This document shows, piece by piece, positions 44,367-53,264 of a stretch of DNA of 64,000 bases. The stretch is taken from NCBI GenBank assembly GCA_947449835.1, contig CANFSZ010000004.1, positions 1-64,000 of the forward strand, in the 5' to 3' direction. The notes below the pieces were generated by a model. It saw only the letters and a list, made by a program, of their open reading frames with translations. It did not search any database and was not told where the DNA came from. Source of the DNA: Opitutia bacterium (GTDB lineage: Bacteria > Verrucomicrobiota > Verrucomicrobiia > Opitutales > Opitutaceae). Made by a program: the position numbers and the translations under genes. Each line of letters starts with the position of its first letter. Within the stretch, counting starts at the first letter, position 1.

Positions 44367-47044
44367 TTTTTATTAGCCGCATTATAATCAGTCTGGTGCT
44401 GGGCTTGGGGGCCGTCTGGGCAAAGCAAGTGCCCTCGCCGGTAAATGTCGGGGCAGAGGGAAAACTCATTTACGCTTCGACTGAGCAAGGGGATCGTGTG
44501 CCGGATTTTTCCAGCGCTGGCTATGCGGGAGGGGGCGTGGCGTGGCCGCAGGTACCGGTGCGGGTGACGGTTGGGCCGGTGTCGGGGGATGCGGAGCGAT
44601 GGGTGCAAGCGGCGATTGATTATGTCTCCAGCTTGCCGGCGGATGCGCGTGGATTTCGCGGTGCTGTTCAAATTACGGCGGGGCGTTACACGATTGCCGG
44701 CCAATTAAAAATTCGCGCGAGTGGCGTCGTTTTGCGTGGTGCGGGGTCAGGGCCGACTGGCACGGTGTTGGTGGCAGCCGGCACGGGTCGCCGGGCTTTG
44801 ATCGAACTCGGTGGTACTGATTCGCGAAAAAACGTCGGCGCGCAATTCACGGTGGCTGATAGTTACGTGCCGGTGGGTGCGTCCACGTTAAGTTTAGTTC
44901 AAACGGACCACGGGTTGTCGCCGGGCATGAGCATCACTCTCGAACGTCCGAGTCCAGGGGAGTGGATTCAAGCCGTGGGTATGGATGTTGCGCCGGGACG
45001 TCAGCCTTACACTTGGAAGCCGGGAGCGTTTAATGTGCGTTGGGATCGGGCGGTAGTGGCGGTGGACGGACGGAAGATCACCTTGGATGCGCCGCTCACG
45101 GTGGCGTTGGAGAGCCGATACGGTGGGGCAATCGTGCAGGCTTACACGCAGAGCGGTTACATTGAAAATGCGGGAATAGAAAATCTCCGCTGCGAATCCA
45201 CTTTTAACGCCGCAAATGTTCTCGATGAAGACCATGCATGGAATGCGATCGAACTCGATGCGGCTAAGGACGTGTGGGTGGCTGATGTCACGACCGTGCA
45301 TTTCGCTAGTAGCGCCGTGCAGGTGGGCGCTCATGTCGCGCGTGTCACCGTGCAAGATTGCGCCGCCCTCGCGCCTGTCGCGGAACGCGGAGGATACCGC
45401 CGCATGGCGTTTCATACGCGCGGTCAGCAGACGCTTTTTCTGCGCTGCACGGCAGAGCGGGGCGGTAACGATTTTACCGTCGGCTACCTCGCCGCTGGGC
45501 CGAATGTTTTTTTGGACTGCGTAGCGCGTGAAACGCAGGGTTTCAGTGGGGCCATTGGGAGTTGGGCGTCCGGGGTTTTATACGATGGGGCGCAGATCGA
45601 CGGCGGATCGTTGCGGCTGGATAATCTTGAAACGTGGAACCAAGGCGTAGGCTGGGCCGCTGCGAATGCGATGTTATGGAATTCCTCGGCATCCGTCGTG
45701 ATTGTGCGGCAACCTCCAGGAGCGCATAATTGGGCGGTGGGCGTCTGGGGGCAATTTCTCGGCGACGGCGCTTGGAGTCAGGTGAACGAATTCGCCAAGC
45801 TCGTGAGTCTTTACCGTGCGCAACTGCAAGAACGCCGTGGCAAAGCCGCGCTCTCGGCTTTGGCGTCGCGGCGATATTTTATCGACGAAACGGCCCCGCG
45901 CATCGAGTCGGTGCAACCCCATCTCTCTTTGGCCCAATCGCCGAAAGCCTCAGGCTCTGCCGCACGGACTCTCGCATTGGTTGATGGTTGGCTCACCGTG
46001 GGTGGCTCGCCGTTGCACGGGAAACAGGCGGAGACCGCCTGGTGGCTGGGCCGACTGGAACCAGCCCGCGCAGGAGGTTTCGGCGCGGCAATCACGCGAT
46101 TTGCCCCTGGGCGAACCGGCACCGGACTCACCGATGAAATTGCCGCCGTTGCGACGGCGATGGAGCGCAACGGCCAAGTGGCTTTTCGTCACCACTATGG
46201 GCTCTGGTATGATCGCCGACGCATTGATCACCAGTTGATCCGTCGCCCAGACGCTGACGTTTATCCGCCATTTTATGAGCAACCCTTTGCCCGCAGTGGA
46301 CAAGGGACGGCTTGGGATGGACTGAGTCGTTACGACCTTACAAAATATAATCTTTGGTATTTTAGCCGACTCCGTACGTTCGCGTCTGAAGCGCTCGCTC
46401 GCGGCCTAGTTCTGGTGAATGAAATGTATTTCCAGCATAATCTCATCGAGTCGGCTGCGCATTGGATGGATTCTCCCTGGCGGCCGGTGAATAACATCAA
46501 TGCCACCGACTTCGTCGAACCGCCGCCGGTTACGGGCGACACGATCAAGATGGCCGACGCTTTTTACGACGTCACGCACCCCATTCGCCGAGAGTTGCAT
46601 CGGGCTTATATCCGACAATGCCTCTCGAATCTCTCGGATGAGCCCAACGTGATCCACACGCTCAGCGCAGAGAACAGTGGGCCGTTATCTTTCATGCAAT
46701 TTTGGATCGACGTCGTCGCGGAATGGGAGCGAGAGACGGGGCTGCATCCGCTGATCGCGCTCAGCGCCCCCAAAGATGTGCAAGACGCCATCTTGGCGGA
46801 TCCGACGCGAGCAGCTACCATCGATGTGATCGATCTGACTTACTGGTGGCGAACCGAGCGCGGCGACGAATTTGCGCCGCGCGGCGGCCTGAGCCTCGCG
46901 CCACGTCAACACGAGCGCCTCTGGAAAGGTGGTAAACCCTCGGCCGCGTCTATCGCCCGCATGGCTCGCGAATATCGGGAAAAATTTCCCGGCAAAGCAG
47001 TAACCTCCGGGCTTTCTGAAGCGGGTGATTTTCAACCGAGGTAA
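44363..47044 (+). CDS. Secreted beta-helix protein with C-terminal TIM-barrel-like domain
   Basis: An 893-residue exported protein (signal SRIIISLVLGLGAVWA). Residues about 75-490 have the short-strand turn pattern of a right-handed parallel beta-helix (pectate-lyase-like: IRASGVVLRGAGSGPTGTVL, VTVQDCAALAPV, LFLRCTAERGGNDFTV). Residues about 560-893 look like a TIM-barrel glycosidase-type domain with candidate carboxylates Glu687 (LVNEMYF) and Glu770 (LSAENSG). It may correspond to DUF6298 proteins, from memory only. The C-terminus stops abruptly after a KAVTSG strand and could be shortened. It is translationally coupled to the MGH1-like gene. Confidence 0.65.
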   Translation: MIFISRIIISLVLGLGAVWAKQVPSPVNVGAEGKLIYASTEQGDRVPDFSSAGYAGGGVAWPQVPVRVTVGPVSGDAERWVQAAIDYVSSLPADARGFRGAVQITAGRYTIAGQLKIRASGVVLRGAGSGPTGTVLVAAGTGRRALIELGGTDSRKNVGAQFTVADSYVPVGASTLSLVQTDHGLSPGMSITLERPSPGEWIQAVGMDVAPGRQPYTWKPGAFNVRWDRAVVAVDGRKITLDAPLTVALESRYGGAIVQAYTQSGYIENAGIENLRCESTFNAANVLDEDHAWNAIELDAAKDVWVADVTTVHFASSAVQVGAHVARVTVQDCAALAPVAERGGYRRMAFHTRGQQTLFLRCTAERGGNDFTVGYLAAGPNVFLDCVARETQGFSGAIGSWASGVLYDGAQIDGGSLRLDNLETWNQGVGWAAANAMLWNSSASVVIVRQPPGAHNWAVGVWGQFLGDGAWSQVNEFAKLVSLYRAQLQERRGKAALSALASRRYFIDETAPRIESVQPHLSLAQSPKASGSAARTLALVDGWLTVGGSPLHGKQAETAWWLGRLEPARAGGFGAAITRFAPGRTGTGLTDEIAAVATAMERNGQVAFRHHYGLWYDRRRIDHQLIRRPDADVYPPFYEQPFARSGQGTAWDGLSRYDLTKYNLWYFSRLRTFASEALARGLVLVNEMYFQHNLIESAAHWMDSPWRPVNNINATDFVEPPPVTGDTIKMADAFYDVTHPIRRELHRAYIRQCLSNLSDEPNVIHTLSAENSGPLSFMQFWIDVVAEWERETGLHPLIALSAPKDVQDAILADPTRAATIDVIDLTYWWRTERGDEFAPRGGLSLAPRQHERLWKGGKPSAASIARMAREYREKFPGKAVTSGLSEAGDFQPR

Positions 47045-47136
47045 TTTCGTTTCTGCTGTTTAAATTTCCCCGTCATCGTGTTGATCCTCTCAGGCCGTGC
47101 CGACTTAAGTCCGTTTTCTCCGTTACTCCCTTCATC

Positions 47137-48183
47137 ATGAAATTTTTTGATTTGGTTTTTTTGTGTCTGTCCCTCGGTTTGTTGCGCGCCGCTGATGCTC
47201 CCTCGGCCGTCATCTCAAGTGAGTTTCTCAACGAGCGAGCCCCTTATCCTTCGTGTCACGCCTCGACGATAGTAGAGATTTCGCCGGGGCAACTGGTCGC
47301 CGCGTGGTTCGGTGGCACGGCCGAGCGCAACCCTGATGTGGGTATCTGGGTCACCCGACAGGAAAATGGTATTTGGCAGCCGGCGCGCGAAGTCGCTAAC
47401 GGTATTCAACCGATCGGACCGCGTCTGCCGACCTGGAATCCGGTCTTGTTTCAACCCAAGTCGGGTCCGCTGTTTTTGTTTTATAAAGTCGGTCCTTCAC
47501 CCAGCTCGTGGTGGGGCATGGTCATGACCTCGACCGACTCTGGGAAAACGTGGAGTCCGCCACGCCGTCTGCCAGAAGGAATTCTCGGACCGATTAAAAA
47601 TAAACCACTGGAACTGGCCGACGGCACGTGGATCTCACCGAGCAGCACGGAAGGAAATAGTAACGGCTGGCTGGTGCATTTTGAACTCTCACGTGATGCG
47701 GGCATTACATGGACACGGACTGCAGATTTGCACAAAGGCCCCAATCTTGATGCGATTCAGCCGAGCATCTTGGTTCACGTCCGTGGCGCGCTGCAGGCGG
47801 TCTGCCGCACCAAACAGGGCGTGGTCGCGCAGACGTGGTCAAAGGATCAAGGTCGAACGTGGAGCATGCTCACGGCTACTGATTTACCCAATCCTAATTC
47901 CGGGACGGACGCCATTACGCTGGCCGATGGCCGGCAGCTTTTAGTTTATAATCACAGCGGTCATCGCGCCAATGAAGCCAAGGGAAACCGTTATCCTTTG
48001 GATGTAGCAATCTCAGCCGATGGAATGAGCTGGAAACACGTTCTTACACTGGAGCATGAGCCGTGTTCAGCCGGTTATTCGTATCCGGCCGTGATTCAAA
48101 GTCGGGATGGACTGATCCATGTCACTTACACGTGGGATCGTAAAATGATCAAACACGTCGTGCTAGATCCCGCGCGGTTGTAA
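47137..48183 (+). CDS. Secreted sialidase-family (BNR repeat) protein
   Basis: A 348-residue exported protein (signal FFDLVFLCLSLGLLRAA). It is a six-bladed sialidase-type propeller with Asp boxes STDSGKTW, SRDAGITW and SKDQGRTW. Conserved blocks VAAWFGGTAERNPDVGIW, WNPVLFQPKSGPLFLFYKVG and LGPIKNKPLELADGTW mark the BNR_2 exo-sialidase family widespread in Bacteroidota, Verrucomicrobiota and plants. Arg residues of a sialidase triad were not verified. It follows the beta-helix protein by 92 bases on the same strand. Exact substrate unknown. Confidence 0.8.
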   Translation: MKFFDLVFLCLSLGLLRAADAPSAVISSEFLNERAPYPSCHASTIVEISPGQLVAAWFGGTAERNPDVGIWVTRQENGIWQPAREVANGIQPIGPRLPTWNPVLFQPKSGPLFLFYKVGPSPSSWWGMVMTSTDSGKTWSPPRRLPEGILGPIKNKPLELADGTWISPSSTEGNSNGWLVHFELSRDAGITWTRTADLHKGPNLDAIQPSILVHVRGALQAVCRTKQGVVAQTWSKDQGRTWSMLTATDLPNPNSGTDAITLADGRQLLVYNHSGHRANEAKGNRYPLDVAISADGMSWKHVLTLEHEPCSAGYSYPAVIQSRDGLIHVTYTWDRKMIKHVVLDPARL

Positions 48184-48315
48184 CCTCGGAAAACGGCTCG
48201 TCGGGCTGGGATTGGGGTGAGATACTTAGATTCTTGTTTATCGTAATCGGAGTAGTTGGGCGATGTTTCAGGGCGGTGGGTTGACAGCGACGCTGGGCTT
48301 TGGCGGTTTGAAGTG

Positions 48316-49419
48316 ATGTCAGATTCAGCTCCAGATCCGTTTGATCGCATTGAGGACGCCATCCGCGATATCGCCGCTGGGCGACTCGTGATTGTGACGG
48401 ACGACGAAGATCGCGAAAATGAAGGCGATCTCATCATGGCGGCATCGTTAGCGACACCCGAGACGGTCAACATGATGATCCGTTATGGCAGTGGCATCGT
48501 CTGCGTGCCTACGCTCGAGGCAAACCTGCGCCGACTCGGTCTTGGACCCATGGTGGCGCGTAACCGCGAGGTGCAACGTACGGATTTTACGGTCAGCGTG
48601 GATGCGGCGGAAGGTATTTCTACCGGCATTAGTGCCTCCGATCGTACGCGGACGATCCGGTTACTGGCTGACCCCAATTCTACGGCGGATCAGTTAGTCC
48701 AGCCCGGCCATGTGTTTCCCTTGCGCTCGCGACCCGGTGGCGTGTTGGAGCGCGCTGGTCACACGGAAGCGGCCGTGGATTTAGCGGTGCTGGCGGGACT
48801 TCACCCCAGCGGGGTCTTGTGCGAACTTGTTAACGACGATGGCACGGTGCAACGTTTACCGCAGCTCACGGAATTTAAGCGCAAATTCGGTCTGCGGATG
48901 GTGTCGATCAAGCAACTCATCGAGTATCGCGCCCAACGCGAGCAATTGATCGAGCCAGTATGTACGCAGCCGTTTCCCTCGGAATTCGGGGAATTTACCG
49001 CCCAAGTTTTTCGTAGCCGATTGGATGGACGTCATCACCTCGCCTTAGTCATGGGCAACCTCACGAGCGAGCCCACGTTGGTGCGCGTGCACAGCGAGAA
49101 TTTATTAAGTGATGTCTTTCAAGCCAAAGGCATGCGGAGTCATGCGGCGTTAGTGGCTTCGATGCGTGCGATCGCGCAAGCGGGCCGTGGGGTTGTAGTG
49201 TACATGGAGCCAGCCAACATGGGCGAAATCATGGTGCAGCGCCTCCAGGCCAAGGCCGGGGCTCAACCTTCCGCCATGGGGCTCCGTGATTATGGTACGG
49301 GTGCGCAGATATTACGCGCTTTGGGAGTGTCAAAAATTCGTTTGCTCTCGAGCAGCCAGCGCAAGGTCGTCGGCCTCGATGGTTATGGTCTCGAAATCGT
49401 CGAGCAGGTCAGAGTCTGA
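48316..49419 (+). CDS. ribB: 3,4-dihydroxy-2-butanone-4-phosphate synthase with degenerate GCHII-like domain
   Basis: A 367-residue riboflavin-pathway protein (ATG at 48316). Residues 1-200 are RibB: the acidic loop TDDEDRENEGDL, RTDFTVSVDAAEGISTGISA and the GHVFPLRSRPGGVLERAGHTEA block, so the conversion of ribulose 5-phosphate should work. Residues about 210-367 are a GTP cyclohydrolase II-like domain, but the zinc/GTP loop reads VRVHSENLLSDVF instead of HSECLTGDxF, and the second cysteine pair is replaced by KGMRSHA. That half is probably not a cyclohydrolase. It lies inside the carbohydrate locus. Confidence 0.93.
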   Translation: MSDSAPDPFDRIEDAIRDIAAGRLVIVTDDEDRENEGDLIMAASLATPETVNMMIRYGSGIVCVPTLEANLRRLGLGPMVARNREVQRTDFTVSVDAAEGISTGISASDRTRTIRLLADPNSTADQLVQPGHVFPLRSRPGGVLERAGHTEAAVDLAVLAGLHPSGVLCELVNDDGTVQRLPQLTEFKRKFGLRMVSIKQLIEYRAQREQLIEPVCTQPFPSEFGEFTAQVFRSRLDGRHHLALVMGNLTSEPTLVRVHSENLLSDVFQAKGMRSHAALVASMRAIAQAGRGVVVYMEPANMGEIMVQRLQAKAGAQPSAMGLRDYGTGAQILRALGVSKIRLLSSSQRKVVGLDGYGLEIVEQVRV

Positions 49420-49775
49420 CTCAACGCAAACGCCATCGGGGCGCGAGTTGTTGGCCCTTTCAAGTGTGCCCCATCCAAGCGCACAAGGCCGCTACACCCT
49501 TATGGCTTCAATGAAAAAATCGACTGATTGACCGTGTGCAACCACCCACACGGAATGATCACGATGAGGCAACTTGCTCCTACTAAATTTGACGCTTCCA
49601 AGCGGTAACGACTTATAAAATATGACCGTAGCGGATCGGTTCGAGCAGTTTGGCCACCTCACGAGGAGTTTGACTTCAACGTTCCTACTTCATGCGTTTA
49701 ATTTCACGGACGACATGGCCTGTCCGCCTCGCCCACGAAATCGCGTAATTTATTTTATAAAAACCACGATTCTTA
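49420..49775. other. Intergenic region before the GH127 gene, no gene seen
   Basis: About 356 bases without a convincing gene. The second half is AT-rich. TTGACG at 49589-49594 with TATAAA at 49614-49619 has a 19-base spacer, slightly long for a sigma-70 promoter, yet is the best candidate here for the polysaccharide genes that follow. No conserved riboswitch element and no strong terminator hairpin were recognised. Confidence 0.4.
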
Positions 49776-51854
49776 ATGGTTAAAATCATCGATATACGTT
49801 TGTGCATTCGGATCCTTCTTTTGAGCGCATTATGGACGAGTGCATACGCGGGAAAAAACGCGCTGGTGGATACTTCGCAATCGCCCTCGGCCAAAATGTA
49901 TATGCCTGATCTCGGCGATGTGAAATGGGCCGGTGGTTTATGGGGCGAGCGTTTTGAGGTGTGTCGCGACACGATGATTCCACACCTTTGGACTATTTTT
50001 AACGATCAAAATGAAAGTCATGCATGGGCCAACTTTCTGATGGCCGCTGGTCTCAGTCAGGGGCGCGACGGAAAACCGCACGGACCATCCTTTAATGATG
50101 GAGATTTTCTAAAATGGGTCGAGGCGCTCGCACAAATTTACGCCGTCACGCGTGATCCCAAAATCGACGCTCAGCTTGATCAAATTATCTCCGTGATCGC
50201 ACAGGCGCAGCGAGGCGATGGTTATCTGCACACGCCCAAAATCATCCTCCAGCGTCAGGCCAGCAACAACTCAACGAACGCGCAAGAATTTGAGGATCGC
50301 GAGCATTTTGAGACTTACAATATGGGGCATTTGATGACGACGGCCTGTATCCATTATCGAGCTACGGGAAAGCCTTCACTTTTAGCCTGTGCGATTAAAG
50401 CGGCCGATTACATGGATCGACTCTGCGCCACGGTGCCAGCCGAATTGGCCCGAAACGCCATCTGTCCCTCGCACTACATGGGCGTGATCGAACTTTACCG
50501 AGTCACACGTGAGCCGAGATATCTCAAACTCGCACAACAACTCATTGAGATTCGTAGCTTCGTCACGGCCGATTATGGCAGTGATCAAAATCAAGACCGG
50601 GTGCCTTTTCGCGTCATGACGAAAGCCGTGGGGCACGCCGTTCGCGCGAATTATCTCTATGCAGGGGTCGCTGACGTTTACGCCGAAAATGGCGATCATA
50701 CGCTTTTAGACACCGTCGAAAAAATCTCCGCCGACATCGCGGCACATAAATTATATATCACCGGCATGACGGGTGCGCTTTATGATGGGGCTTCGCCAGA
50801 CGGTTACTCGAAACACGCCGCCATCAAAACGGTTCACCAAGCCTACGGCCGCGACTACCAACTCCCCAATCTCACGGCCTACAACGAAACCTGCGCCACC
50901 ATTGGGTACGCGATGTGGATGTGGCGCATGCTCAGCGTTACGGCTGACGCACGTTACGCGGATTTGTTAGAGCAATCCCTCTACAATGGCGTGCTTGCGG
51001 GCATTAGTCTGGATGGGAAGGATTATTTTTACGTCAACCCGTTGCGCAAAGATCGGGATTTCGATTGGCCGTTGCGCTGGTCCCGCACGCGGACACCTAA
51101 CATCAAATCTAGTTTTTGTTGCCCACCCAACGTCGTAAGGACCATCGCCGAGGCGCATAATTACGTTTATGCGCTATCGGCGGATAAGGTTTGGGTTCAT
51201 CTTTATGCCGCGAGCAAACTCGACACCACGTGGCTCGATGGCGCGCGTATCACGCTGCGCCAAGAGACTGATTATCCTTGGAACGGTAGTGTAAAATTTA
51301 TCGTTGATGCCGCGCCAGATCGAGCGATCGGACTCAAGCTGCGTGTGCCCGAGTGGCTACGACCGGGCGCGGCTGCTTTGCGAGTCAATGGCTTGCCGGT
51401 GGTGATCAATCTGACTCCCGGCACCTATGCGGAGATTGCCCGTATATGGCGGGCCGGTGATATTATTGAATTCAATATGGATTTTCGCCCCACGCTTTGG
51501 GAAGCCAATGCATTGGTTGAGGAGGCGCTTAATCAGGTGGCGATTAAAAGCGGTCCGCTCGTTTATTGCATCGAAGCCAATGATCTTCCCTCGGGAGTAC
51601 GCGTGCGCGATCTCATGCTTTCCTTACTCAAGCCCATGGAGTTTCTCGCGCAGCGTGAAAAAATAAGTTCTGCGCATTTACAGACTTTGTCCTTTTCCGC
51701 GCACAACCGAGAGCGGCAAACAGGTGAGGCGGGAGCGCTTTATGTTGAAGCGGCTTTTCGTCAGCCTTGTCCAGTCAGCCTTAAAGCCATTCCCTACTTC
51801 GCTTGGGGTAACCGTGGCGACACGGATATGAGCGTTTGGTTGCCAGCACGCTAA
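49776..51854 (+). CDS. GH127 family beta-L-arabinofuranosidase
   Basis: A 692-residue exported enzyme (signal CIRILLLSALWTSAYA) of GH127 (former DUF1680). The (alpha/alpha)6 barrel carries the zinc/catalytic set: Glu371 and Cys373 in YNETCAT, and Cys448 with Cys449 in SSFCCPPN. The family uses a cysteine nucleophile, which corresponds here to the first Cys of that pair. It removes beta-L-arabinofuranose from arabino-oligosaccharides or pectic side chains. A C-terminal beta-sandwich (LKLRVPEWLRPG) completes the family architecture. It precedes the hydrolase and receptor genes on the same strand. Confidence 0.9.
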   Translation: MVKIIDIRLCIRILLLSALWTSAYAGKNALVDTSQSPSAKMYMPDLGDVKWAGGLWGERFEVCRDTMIPHLWTIFNDQNESHAWANFLMAAGLSQGRDGKPHGPSFNDGDFLKWVEALAQIYAVTRDPKIDAQLDQIISVIAQAQRGDGYLHTPKIILQRQASNNSTNAQEFEDREHFETYNMGHLMTTACIHYRATGKPSLLACAIKAADYMDRLCATVPAELARNAICPSHYMGVIELYRVTREPRYLKLAQQLIEIRSFVTADYGSDQNQDRVPFRVMTKAVGHAVRANYLYAGVADVYAENGDHTLLDTVEKISADIAAHKLYITGMTGALYDGASPDGYSKHAAIKTVHQAYGRDYQLPNLTAYNETCATIGYAMWMWRMLSVTADARYADLLEQSLYNGVLAGISLDGKDYFYVNPLRKDRDFDWPLRWSRTRTPNIKSSFCCPPNVVRTIAEAHNYVYALSADKVWVHLYAASKLDTTWLDGARITLRQETDYPWNGSVKFIVDAAPDRAIGLKLRVPEWLRPGAAALRVNGLPVVINLTPGTYAEIARIWRAGDIIEFNMDFRPTLWEANALVEEALNQVAIKSGPLVYCIEANDLPSGVRVRDLMLSLLKPMEFLAQREKISSAHLQTLSFSAHNRERQTGEAGALYVEAAFRQPCPVSLKAIPYFAWGNRGDTDMSVWLPAR

Positions 51855-51891
51855 GCACCATGGTTTTCGATTACACGGCCAATAGGCTCTT

Positions 51892-53142
51892 ATGATGGTG
51901 TCATTTTATTCAGCGTGTTTAGCCGATGCTGGTAAAGTTATGTTTCGTTGGGCGGCCCCAATTTTGATTTTTACCGCAGGATGGGTCACCAACGCGCATG
52001 CGGAGCGCTGGTCGAGTTTGGTCGCAGGAGTTCCTCTGGAACTAACGTTGCTTGAACCTGCGTGGAGAGCAGGCGAAGCGCCTGTTTCTGTGGTTTTTTA
52101 TTTAAAAAATATAGCCGCTCCGCGCATTGGATCGGAGAGCGATGAAGTGTTGATAGCTGAATCACGGGCCGCCGGCAGTCTCGTCGTGGTCGTCGATTAT
52201 GCCTTTCATCCGCAAGCGAGGGTGCCGTGGATTAACCAGGATTTGGGTAAGCTAAGGGACGATTTAAGGGCAAAAAAAATACTCGGTAATCGTACGATCG
52301 ATGGAGCGCACGTTTTTATCGTGCCGTCTGGTTGTCGGCTCTGGCGGGATGTTATATTTTATCAAGATCAAGCGAGGGTTCTGGCCATGGACATCATCGC
52401 GCCGGCCAAGCCTAATCAGCCTGTTGGTGCTTTAATTGAGTTTTCGTGCGATAATCAAAATCGGATGGGTAATGCTTCACTTTCGGTTTGTAGCGATACG
52501 ATTTTGGACGGGGCTGCGACCGACGGCATTGCCGTAGCGATGGCCGATCATCCCGTCGCAGCTCCCTATAAAGGGCTGGACGCTATGCCGGAGAGTGCTT
52601 GGAAAATCAAAGCTGCGGTGCGGGCGCTCCGGGCCCAAAGTGAGAAACTTGATTTAAACGGTCGCATAGTCTCGGTGGGTTTTTCTCGGGGCAGCGGCAT
52701 GGCGCTGATGTTGGTATCAACGAACGGCCGATCGGAGTTTGAAGGTCGCGGCCAACCGGAATATCTGAGTGTGAGCAGTGCCGTGCAAGGGGCGGTGGTC
52801 ATGTCGGGACGATTTACTTATTTAAATCTGCGACCTGAGGACCCGATGTTGACCAGATATACCCAAGCTTGGGGGACGCGTTTGGCTGAGACTAATAATT
52901 GGAGGGGCAAAGGGGCGCTTGATTATTTTGTCCGGCCGGGGGTGCCTCTATTTCTGACGATTAATGTCTCCGAGTCTCTTGATGCTCTGCATCAAATGGA
53001 CGTCCTGCAGCATCGCCTGTGCGATCTAGGTAATGAATATCGTTTCGTTTTAGATCAAGAAGCTCGTGGTCATAAAGTTCCGACCTCTGCGCTGATTATA
53101 AAATCAATGCATGAATATTTTGCTCAGCGCCTAAAACCCTAG
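51892..53142 (+). CDS. Secreted alpha/beta hydrolase, possible carbohydrate esterase
   Basis: A 416-residue exported protein; a second ATG at 51940 gives a cleaner signal peptide (FRWAAPILIFTAGWVTNAHA). The nucleophile elbow is VGFSRGSG with Ser265, and a likely catalytic His394 lies in ARGHKVP near the C-terminus, giving a canonical alpha/beta-hydrolase layout. No named carbohydrate-esterase family is recognised. Position between GH127 and the TonB receptor suggests deacetylation or ferulate removal on pectin (inference). Composition is visibly more AT-rich than the core genes. Confidence 0.65.
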   Translation: MMVSFYSACLADAGKVMFRWAAPILIFTAGWVTNAHAERWSSLVAGVPLELTLLEPAWRAGEAPVSVVFYLKNIAAPRIGSESDEVLIAESRAAGSLVVVVDYAFHPQARVPWINQDLGKLRDDLRAKKILGNRTIDGAHVFIVPSGCRLWRDVIFYQDQARVLAMDIIAPAKPNQPVGALIEFSCDNQNRMGNASLSVCSDTILDGAATDGIAVAMADHPVAAPYKGLDAMPESAWKIKAAVRALRAQSEKLDLNGRIVSVGFSRGSGMALMLVSTNGRSEFEGRGQPEYLSVSSAVQGAVVMSGRFTYLNLRPEDPMLTRYTQAWGTRLAETNNWRGKGALDYFVRPGVPLFLTINVSESLDALHQMDVLQHRLCDLGNEYRFVLDQEARGHKVPTSALIIKSMHEYFAQRLKP

Positions 53143-53264
53143 AAGTAGCCGGGCCAAGCAGTTCGCTTGGTTCGGACTGTCATACACATTAGCCGCTAGT
53201 GCCTTCATGGTTTTGAATTCAGGTTTTCATTTGTCTAGTTATCGCTTACACACTTACCTCACCT

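Noticed and set aside
40794..48183. Sialic-acid utilisation based on two sialidase-fold proteins
   Set aside because: No sialic-acid transport or breakdown gene is present, and the neighbours point to pectin and arabinan. The fold alone does not set the substrate.
48184..48315. Possible FMN riboswitch ahead of ribB (TTTCAGGGCGGTG)
   Set aside because: Only the first segment is reminiscent; the later conserved blocks of the element are absent and too few bases remain before the start codon.
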